A DNA stretch of 64,000 bases from the NCBI GenBank assembly GCA_016212885.1, contig JACRDO010000121.1:1-64000 (forward strand). The letters are read 5' to 3'. Position 1 is the first letter of the stretch. Each line of letters begins with the position of its first letter. The stretch is from Elusimicrobiota bacterium. GTDB taxonomy: Bacteria; Elusimicrobiota; Elusimicrobia; UBA1565. The position numbers were made by a program, and so were the translations under genes. Under the pieces are notes generated by a model. It made no database searches, was not told where the DNA came from, and was given only the letters and a program-made list of their open reading frames with translations. Positions 56,886 through 64,000 of this stretch are shown one piece after another.

Positions 56886-56915
56886 GCGGGGATAGGCCTT
56901 TGGTCCTATCCCCGC
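56886..56915. other. 11-bp perfect inverted repeat in the pyk/amylase divergent region
   Basis: GCGGGGATAGG-8 nt-CCTATCCCCGC. Confidence 0.7.
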
Positions 56916-56970
56916 CTAGGCCGTTGGACGCTCGAAATATGGACATTTCCTGGTACAATAGTCCTAATAG

Positions 56971-58989
56971 ATGCTTAGGCACATCGTCCTCCTATCTTCT
57001 CTTCTGCTCCTTCCGTTCGCGTCCTACGCGCAGACCTCGTCTTCGCTCGCTTCCTCCAAAGAGCGCATCTCGCAGGTCCTCGGCCAGGTCCAAGATGTCC
57101 TAGACTCCGCGGCTCCGCTCGACGCCCTCTTCGACGGCGCCAATGCCTCCCGCGGCTCCGGCTCCGCCTCCTCCGCGGATCCGGATTACGCGCGCCTGCG
57201 CCAGATCAAGGACGTGCTGAGCAACGGCACCTCCCTGGACGGCCAGGCTATCGGGCCCTTCGTCTTCAATCTCCAGGGAGGGGACCGTGTCAGCGCCCAG
57301 GTCGCGGGCCTCGAAGGTTTCGTCTATGCCGAAGCCGAGATCGAGCGCACGCGCGGAAAGCAGGCCGCCATCGGGAACCTCAGCGACTATTTCAACTATC
57401 TCGACGCCCTGCTCAAGCCCGAGCCGTGGGCCGGCGAGGTCCGCGGGCAGATCTCGGCCCTAAAAGCCTCGAACCTGCCAGCCTCCGAGAAGTACGACCG
57501 CCTGATGGACATGGTCAAGGGCTACACCTCGGACCTCCAGAAGCAGGTCGCGTCGTCGGATAAGTCCGCCTGGATCAAGAAGGCCCGCATCTACGAGATC
57601 TTCCCAAGGGCCTACAACCTTGCCGGCAAGCGCGAGGCTTACGGCGCGCGCTCGGAGTCGCCGCGCTTCTTCGCGGACTTCAAGGCGAAGGACCTGCAGC
57701 AGATCAAGAGCCTCGGCTTCGACGCGGTTTGGACCATGGGCATCTTCCCCATCGGCAAGCGCAACGTCTCCGGCACGGGCGGCGGGTCCCCGTACTCCAT
57801 CCGGGACCACGAGGCCCTCAACCCGGACCTGGGCGCCGAGGAGGAGTTCCGCGCCTTCGTGGCCCGCGCCCATTCAGCGGGCCTGCGCGTCATCATCGAC
57901 TTCGTCCCGAACCACACCTCCATGGACTCCAAGCTGCTGCTGGAGCACCCGGACTGCTTCGTCAACATCCCGGCCAACCAGTCCAATCCGCACTCGCCGC
58001 CCTACGGCTACTTCGACCATTACGACTCGAACTCCGGGCGCTGGCTCTGGATCGCCCACGGCGGCTACGAGTCCTTCGGCCAGGTCTCGCCCTGGATCGA
58101 CACGGCCCAGATCGACTACTCCAATCCCGCCATGCGCCGCGAGATGTCGCGCATCGTCAAGAGCTGGGTCCTCCGCTTCGGCGTGGACGGCTTCCGCGTG
58201 GATATGGCCTATCTCGTGCTGAACTCGAACTTCTCCCGCGCCTGGCGCAAGGCCATGCCACCGGGCGAGTTCCTGGAGCAGATGATCGCCGGGGTCAAGT
58301 CGCAGTACCCGGAGACCGGCTTCATCGCCGAGGCCTACGACAACTGGGACGATCTCTCCCGCGTGGGCTTCGACATGGAGTACGGCAAGAACAACATGAA
58401 CCGGCCCGGCGGACACTGGGGCTGGTACGACGCCATGCAGAGCCGGGATCCCGGCTGGATCCGCGAGGCCCTGGGCCGCGCGGCCTTCCTGCGCTGGCAG
58501 AGCGGTGGGAGCGGCATGCTCGACTTCGTGGGCAACCACGACGAGGCCTCGCCCCAGCGCGCATTCGGAGATTGGATGTTCGGGGCCTCTTTCCTGACTT
58601 TGATGATGCCGGGCAACCTGCTCTTCTACGGGTCCCAGGAGATCGGGTTCGACAAGCCGAGCTCCAACGAGCCCAAGTCCATTCCCTTCAACGTGCCGGT
58701 CCAGGTGGATTGGGCGCATCCGGACCAGCAGATCAAGAGCTTCTACGAAGAGACCTTCGCGCAGGCGAAGCAGCTCAAGGCCGAGTTGGGCGACTGCGAC
58801 ATAGAGGCTCTCGACCCTGTGGGCGCGGGCTGGGCCGGCTACATCCTCATCGGCGAGAACGGGAAGAAGGCGGCCGTGGTGGCCAACCCGACGAACCGCA
58901 CCGTCAGCGTCCGCATCGACCGCCCGGAGCACGGCGTCTGGGCCAGCCGCACCCTCCAGCCTCTAGGCTACGCGCTGATCAAGCTCTGA
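56971..58989 (+). CDS. Secreted GH13 alpha-amylase-family protein
   Basis: Signal peptide; FVPNHTSMDSK, GFRVDMAYL, FIAEAYDNW, VGNHDEAS. Confidence 0.9.
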   Translation: MLRHIVLLSSLLLLPFASYAQTSSSLASSKERISQVLGQVQDVLDSAAPLDALFDGANASRGSGSASSADPDYARLRQIKDVLSNGTSLDGQAIGPFVFNLQGGDRVSAQVAGLEGFVYAEAEIERTRGKQAAIGNLSDYFNYLDALLKPEPWAGEVRGQISALKASNLPASEKYDRLMDMVKGYTSDLQKQVASSDKSAWIKKARIYEIFPRAYNLAGKREAYGARSESPRFFADFKAKDLQQIKSLGFDAVWTMGIFPIGKRNVSGTGGGSPYSIRDHEALNPDLGAEEEFRAFVARAHSAGLRVIIDFVPNHTSMDSKLLLEHPDCFVNIPANQSNPHSPPYGYFDHYDSNSGRWLWIAHGGYESFGQVSPWIDTAQIDYSNPAMRREMSRIVKSWVLRFGVDGFRVDMAYLVLNSNFSRAWRKAMPPGEFLEQMIAGVKSQYPETGFIAEAYDNWDDLSRVGFDMEYGKNNMNRPGGHWGWYDAMQSRDPGWIREALGRAAFLRWQSGGSGMLDFVGNHDEASPQRAFGDWMFGASFLTLMMPGNLLFYGSQEIGFDKPSSNEPKSIPFNVPVQVDWAHPDQQIKSFYEETFAQAKQLKAELGDCDIEALDPVGAGWAGYILIGENGKKAAVVANPTNRTVSVRIDRPEHGVWASRTLQPLGYALIKL

Positions 58990-59620
58990 GCTTCCGCCAT
59001 AGGACCACGGCCGCTCCTGCCGCCAGGACGAGCGCCGCGCAGAGGGCCCCCAGCTTGATCCTGCGGCGCTGCGCCCAGGAGCGCATCGCGGCCGCGAAGG
59101 CTTCGCTCTCCGCGTTATGGATGGGCTGCGCCTTCGCCTCGAAAGAGCTCGCCGTCCTCTCGAAGATCTTCCAGCGGTTGGAGAGGAGAAAGCGCGAGGC
59201 CGCGTCGATGGATGCGCCGGCGAAAGGCTTTCCGGTTCCGTGGATGACTTTCTTCCGGGTTGCGCCGCTGAGGCTGCGTCCGGCTTGGGCGATCATCAGC
59301 GCATTGTAGGTCTGGATCAAGTCTTCGAAGTCCTTGCGGGCCGAGCTGAATTCCTCGAGGCGCATCCGGACGTCGGCGCTCAGCCGCTCGTGCTCGGGCG
59401 CGAGGCTGCGCGGGTCGTCCGCTTTGAAGCAGGAGTCCTTCAGGATAGCGAGCCTCTGGAGCATGGGGGTCAACTCGTCCATCCGGCGGGCCAGCTCGGC
59501 CTGTGCTTCATCCAAGCGCGCGGCCATGCGTTTTTCACCGGCCGAGGAGGGGTCCTCTTGGGCCGGGCAGAAGGGCGCGGCCAGGCACAGCAGAATAAAG
59601 GGAATGGCGGTCCTAATCAC
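58979..59620 (-). CDS. Secreted hypothetical protein with C-terminal TM
   Basis: GTG start, signal IPFILLCLAAPFCPA; C-terminal LGALCAALVLAAGAAVVLWRKLRA; 3' end overlaps the amylase gene. Confidence 0.6.
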   Translation of the reverse strand: MIRTAIPFILLCLAAPFCPAQEDPSSAGEKRMAARLDEAQAELARRMDELTPMLQRLAILKDSCFKADDPRSLAPEHERLSADVRMRLEEFSSARKDFEDLIQTYNALMIAQAGRSLSGATRKKVIHGTGKPFAGASIDAASRFLLSNRWKIFERTASSFEAKAQPIHNAESEAFAAAMRSWAQRRRIKLGALCAALVLAAGAAVVLWRKLRA

Positions 59621-59689
59621 GCGTCCGGTATACTATCATACTGTACGCGCATGTGGCCTCGACAGGCATAGGCTATAATCTCCCCGGCC

Positions 59690-61081
59690 ATGCTCCTCTG
59701 CGGAACGTTTCTCTTTTGGCCCGCCTCCGCGCTGCTCTGCGCCGCGGCCGCGTGGGGGGCCGCGTATTTCTTCCGCATCGCGGCCATCGCGACCGCCTAC
59801 AAGGCCAAAGTGCTCTGTTCGGGCCTTTTCGTATCAGGGCGCCGGCCCGAGTCCCTCATCGACGACGTATCCGCGGACAGCTACCGCATCCTGCGCCTCT
59901 TCCGCGCGGACGTGGACCGCGAACGCCGCGCCGTCAGAGCCTCTTTCCTCGGCTTGCGCAGCCGGACAGCTGTCTTCCGCCCGGGCCTGGGCGCCACGCT
60001 TGCGATCGGCTCCATGCCTGAGGAGAGAACCCTCCCGGCGCCAGCTCCGGCGGACCCAAACCGGCCGTGGCCCGAGGGCGAACCCGCGGCCATGCCGAAG
60101 GATGAGGAGTCGCCGCTCTTCAGGGTGGTCCGGGCCGCTTTCACCGAGCCCGATCGGCGCAAGCTCAGGCGCGCCCGGGCCGTGGTGGTTGTCCGCGACG
60201 GCCGCATCATCGCGGAGCGCTACGCGCCGGGATTCGGCCCGGCCACGCCGCTCGCCGGCTGGTCCATGGCCAAGAGCGTCCTGGCCGCGCTTGCAGGCAT
60301 CCTGGTCCGGGAGGGCCGCCTGTCGATCGCGGGCAAGGGCCTCCTGCCGGAGTGGACAGGGCCCGGGGACCCCAGGGCCGCCATCGCCTTGGACGACCTC
60401 CTGCGCATGCGCAGCGGGCTCGAGTTCGCCGAGGTCTACACGGACCCGCTCTCGGATGTGACGCGGATGCTCTTCGCAAGCCGGAGCGCCGCGGCTTTCG
60501 CCTCCGCGAAGCGGCTATGCGCCGAGCCCGGGGCCGTCTGGGCCTATTCGAGCGGCGCCACCAACATCCTCTCGCGCATCCTGCGCCTGGCCCTCGAGCG
60601 GGACGGGGAAGACCACCTTTCTTTCCCGCGGCGGGCCCTCTTCGACCGCATCGGCATGCGCACAGCCGTGCTGGAGCCGGACCCTGCCGGGGATTTCGTA
60701 GGCTCCTCCTTCATGTTCGCCTCGGCCCGGGATTGGGCCCGCTTCGGCCTGCTCTTCGCGCAGGACGGGGTCTGGGCCGGGAACCGCATCCTGTCCGAAG
60801 GCTGGGTCTCCTACAGCGTCGAGCCGACGCCCCAGTGCTCAGGCCTGCGCTACGGCGCGCATTGGTGGCTCAAGCTGACCAAGGAGCTGGGGGGAGAAAG
60901 CCCGGCTGCTGCGAAGATCCCGGCCGACGCCTTCTTCGCTCTGGGGCATGAAGGCCAGACCCTCACCGTGATCCCGTCGCGGAAGCTGGTCGTTGTGAGG
61001 CTCGGCCTTTCCGTGCACGTGGACGCGTGGGACCACGCAGGCTTCCTAGCCGATGTCCTGGGAGCGCTGCCGAACTTATGA
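59690..61081 (+). CDS. Serine hydrolase, class C beta-lactamase-like
   Basis: GWSMAKSVLAALAGILVREGRLS (SxxK), LLRMRSGLEF, WAYSSGATNILSRIL, GHEGQTLTVIPSRKLVVVRLG. Confidence 0.88.
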   Translation: MLLCGTFLFWPASALLCAAAAWGAAYFFRIAAIATAYKAKVLCSGLFVSGRRPESLIDDVSADSYRILRLFRADVDRERRAVRASFLGLRSRTAVFRPGLGATLAIGSMPEERTLPAPAPADPNRPWPEGEPAAMPKDEESPLFRVVRAAFTEPDRRKLRRARAVVVVRDGRIIAERYAPGFGPATPLAGWSMAKSVLAALAGILVREGRLSIAGKGLLPEWTGPGDPRAAIALDDLLRMRSGLEFAEVYTDPLSDVTRMLFASRSAAAFASAKRLCAEPGAVWAYSSGATNILSRILRLALERDGEDHLSFPRRALFDRIGMRTAVLEPDPAGDFVGSSFMFASARDWARFGLLFAQDGVWAGNRILSEGWVSYSVEPTPQCSGLRYGAHWWLKLTKELGGESPAAAKIPADAFFALGHEGQTLTVIPSRKLVVVRLGLSVHVDAWDHAGFLADVLGALPNL

Positions 61082-62109
61082 CGCCGATCAAAAGCCTCTC
61101 CTTCGATGGATTGGCCGAAGCCGCGGCGGAGCTGGGCGAGCCCGCATACCGGGCCCGCCAGCTGTCCCGGTGGCTCTATCAGAAGCGGGCGGATTCCTTC
61201 GACGCGATGGGGGATCTCCCGAAGGTTTTCCGGGCCGGGCTCGCCAAGAGGTTCTCCGCGGCCAAGCTGGATGTCCGCCGCGTCCTGCGGTCCAAGAAAG
61301 GGGATGCGGTCAAGTTCGCTTTCCTGTGCGCGGACGGCCGGGGCCTCATCGAAAGCGTGGCGCTATTGGACGGCAAACGGCGGACCGCCTGCCTTTCCTC
61401 CCAGCTCGGCTGCGCTTTGGGCTGCCGGATCTGCGAGACCGGCCGCATGGGGTTCATCCGCAACCTCGCGCAGGAGGAGATCCTCGGCCAGCTCATCGGC
61501 ATGAACGACTATCTTTGGGCCCGGGAGCGCCGGCTGGTGAGCAACATCGTCTTCATGGGGATGGGCGAGGCGCTCTCGAACTTCGAGAATTTCAGATCCT
61601 CCCTGGCCATCATCATGGGCGAGCACGGCTTCAATCTCGGAGGCAGGAAGATCACCGTGTCCACCGCCGGGGTGGCGCCCTCGATTGAGCGCCTCATGGA
61701 AGAAGACCTCAACGTAGGCTTGGCCATCTCGCTCAACGCGTACTCCAACGAGACCAGGAACAGGCTCATGCCCATCAACCGGAAATACCCTATCGAGACC
61801 CTCATCGCCGCGGCGCGAAGGTATTTCGAGAGGACGGGCAGAAGGGTCACCTTCGAATACGCGCTCATCGAGGGGGAGAACGACACGCCCGAAGCGGCCG
61901 AAGCCCTTGAGAAGCTGCTCAAGGACCTCGTCTGCAAGATCAACCTCATCGCGCTGAGCCCTTGCTCCGCGCGGGTGAAGAGCCCTTCCCCGGCCCGGGT
62001 CAAGGCGTTCTCCGACGACCTGCACCGCAGAGGCCTCTGCGCAACCATCCGCCGGAGCAGGGGGAGGGACATCTTCGGGGCGTGCGGCCAGCTCGGGCGG
62101 CGCCCATAG
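61078..62109 (+). CDS. rlmN: RlmN-family radical SAM 23S rRNA/tRNA adenine methyltransferase
   Basis: ACLSSQLGCALGCRICETGRMGFIRNL, VFMGMGEALSNF, STAGVAPSIERL, C-terminal ACGQL; ATGA overlap. Confidence 0.88.
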   Translation: MTPIKSLSFDGLAEAAAELGEPAYRARQLSRWLYQKRADSFDAMGDLPKVFRAGLAKRFSAAKLDVRRVLRSKKGDAVKFAFLCADGRGLIESVALLDGKRRTACLSSQLGCALGCRICETGRMGFIRNLAQEEILGQLIGMNDYLWARERRLVSNIVFMGMGEALSNFENFRSSLAIIMGEHGFNLGGRKITVSTAGVAPSIERLMEEDLNVGLAISLNAYSNETRNRLMPINRKYPIETLIAAARRYFERTGRRVTFEYALIEGENDTPEAAEALEKLLKDLVCKINLIALSPCSARVKSPSPARVKAFSDDLHRRGLCATIRRSRGRDIFGACGQLGRRP

Positions 62110-62163
62110 GCAGTTGAGGATATCGCTCCCCGCCAGGAGGAAAGTATACAATAGCCTGCGATC

Positions 62164-64000
62164 ATGCCGGGGCTTGAGCGCGCTCCATCCGTCTCGCCAA
62201 GCAGATGGCTGGGCTGGGCCGCGGTCGCGTCGGCCGTGGCCCTCGCCGCGGTCCGCTCCGAGCTCAGCGGCCCCAGCCTCACCCTGCTCATCGCCAAGGC
62301 TCATCTGCATCCGGAGAGCTTGGGCGCTGACCCTCTGGTGCAGGCGGCCTTGGGCAGCCCCTACGGGCTGGGCCCGCGCATCGTCGCGGCCCTGCTGGCA
62401 TGGCTGAGCGCTCATCTGGGCGCAAGCCCGGAGACCCTGGCCTCTTTGCTCCAGCTCGCCTTGTGGGTCTGCCAGGCGGCCCTCATGTTCCGGCTCGCCG
62501 GCGCCGCGACGGGCGACGATGAGGCGGCTTTCTTCGCCACGCTGTTCTTCGGGCTCTGGATGCCTCTGGGGCCCACCGACGCTCCCTATGCCATGCCGCG
62601 CCTGGACCGCTCCCTAGGCCTGGTGCCTCTGCTGTGGGGCCTCTGGAATCTGATCCTCGGCCGGCGCTGGCGCGCTCTGGCCGGCATCGCCTCAGCCACG
62701 TACCTTCACGCGAACCCCGCTCTGCACCTCTGGCCCCTCATGCTGGCGGAGGACATCCTCAACGCCTGGCGCGATCCGCGCGAGCGCCGCGGCGCCGTAC
62801 TGAGGCTGGCCGCGGCAGCCGCGGCCGCGCTTCCTCTGGTGATGTCCGCTGGAGGCGAGCCGTTCGCAGAGGCGTCTCATGAGGCTGTGCGCATCAGCCT
62901 GCTCCAATTCGCCCCGTGGATCGGCGGCTTCGGGATATCCGCCGCGGACTTCGTTTTCTTCATTGAAGGCCTCGTCCTTCTGGCCTTGGCCGGCTGGCAG
63001 GTTCGCCGCCTGCCGGGCCTGCCCATCCTCCTGCGCGGCGCCGCGCTCTGCGTCCTGATGGCCTCTTTGGGGACCCTGGCGTACCGCTTCTATTCTCCTG
63101 GCGCCCGGTTCTGGGGCCTGATCGTCAAGCTTCAGCCCTGGGTCAGCCTCTATTGGCTGGAGCTGAGCTGGCAGTTGATCCTGGCCGCATGGACCGTCTC
63201 CTTGCTTCGCAAGGGCGACAAGCTCTGGCCAATCTTCCTGCTTCTGCTCGCGATCTCGTTCAGGCATGATTTCATCCTTCGAGCGGCCTTGATCGGCCTG
63301 TTCATTGTCCAGCTTGCGCAGATGCGAAGGACGGCCGCAGGGCTGGTCGCCGCGGCCGCGGCGCTGCCGTTCCTTTACTGGCTGGCCCCTCGGCTTTTCC
63401 ATCAGGCGGCCGCTTGGATCGGCCTGAGGGGGGGGCTGTTTCTGCTTCCTGCCTTCAAGCTTTCAATGGGGGCTGCTCTGCTGGCGTGCCTGGGCCTGGG
63501 GGCGCTCCTCGCGAAGGTTTCCGGAAAGAAGGCCGTTCTCCTGGCTTGCGCAGCCGTGATCCTGCTTGGGGTCGAGGCGCGCAACCGTCCGCAGAAGATG
63601 GACCCCGACCTTGCGCGCATGGCCGACTGGGTGCGCGAGAACACGGCCCGCGGCGCCCTGCTTCTGTTCTCGCCGGCGCCTCACTGCGCGCCCTTCGTCC
63701 TGCGCGCCGAGCGTCCGGTCTTCGCGTGCAGGGAATACGTGGGGATCACCCTGCTCTACTTCCACGCCGCCAAGCCGATGATCGAAAGGCTCGACGCGGC
63801 CGGGCTCAGCTTCGAGCATATCCGGACGCCCCGGGAGTTCATGGAGATGGGGCGCTTGGAGCCGGATACCCGGGCCGAAACGGTCATGAAGCTGGCGGAA
63901 TCAGGAGGGGTGGACTATCTGCTGGTGGAGGGGGAGCGGGCCTGGGCCGGCGCGGCCCTCCGCCGCGAGGGCGCATATTCGCTGTATCGGTTGGAAAAGC
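62164..64000 (+). CDS. Polytopic membrane protein, 3' truncated by window edge
   Basis: Open frame from ATG 62164 to window end without stop (absent from the ORF track); MPGLERAPSVSPSRWLGWAAVASAVALAAVRSELSGPSLTLLIAKAHLHPESLG... Confidence 0.75.
   Translation, partial: MPGLERAPSVSPSRWLGWAAVASAVALAAVRSELSGPSLTLLIAKAHLHPESLGADPLVQAALGSPYGLGPRIVAALLAWLSAHLGASPETLASLLQLALWVCQAALMFRLAGAATGDDEAAFFATLFFGLWMPLGPTDAPYAMPRLDRSLGLVPLLWGLWNLILGRRWRALAGIASATYLHANPALHLWPLMLAEDILNAWRDPRERRGAVLRLAAAAAAALPLVMSAGGEPFAEASHEAVRISLLQFAPWIGGFGISAADFVFFIEGLVLLALAGWQVRRLPGLPILLRGAALCVLMASLGTLAYRFYSPGARFWGLIVKLQPWVSLYWLELSWQLILAAWTVSLLRKGDKLWPIFLLLLAISFRHDFILRAALIGLFIVQLAQMRRTAAGLVAAAAALPFLYWLAPRLFHQAAAWIGLRGGLFLLPAFKLSMGAALLACLGLGALLAKVSGKKAVLLACAAVILLGVEARNRPQKMDPDLARMADWVRENTARGALLLFSPAPHCAPFVLRAERPVFACREYVGITLLYFHAAKPMIERLDAAGLSFEHIRTPREFMEMGRLEPDTRAETVMKLAESGGVDYLLVEGERAWAGAALRREGAYSLYRLEK

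Overview
High-GC bacterial chromosomal window. Envelope gene styles (giant Ig-repeat adhesin with FlgD/T9SS-like C-terminus plus a PorV-like partner) resemble Elusimicrobiota-type genomes, but that assignment is inference. No tRNA, rRNA, CRISPR or transposase was recognised. Blocks: (i) decapeptide-repeat protein, 5048-aa repeat surface protein and PorV-like protein, then a Ser/Thr kinase; (ii) a tight five-gene minus-strand operon GNAT - LuxE-like - DUF362 ferredoxin - PhnD-like lipoprotein - LuxC/PaaK-type fusion, with no luciferase genes; (iii) a two-gene AlbA_2 / cyclase-like-NACHT unit resembling a defence or signalling module; (iv) housekeeping typA, HAD, dus, pyk, rlmN and pilT; (v) the most unusual region, ~35.9-49.6 kb: a divergent sigma-54-like factor, PAS histidine kinase and NtrC-type activator, then a near-consensus -24/-12 promoter with upstream TGTAGA dyads, then a 2058-aa coiled-coil histidine kinase, a receiver-TM-propeller protein, a LysM protein and an outer-membrane barrel. 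I regard (v) as the best candidate for an undescribed system, followed by (iii) and (ii). All family assignments come from reading motifs by eye; no database search was run.
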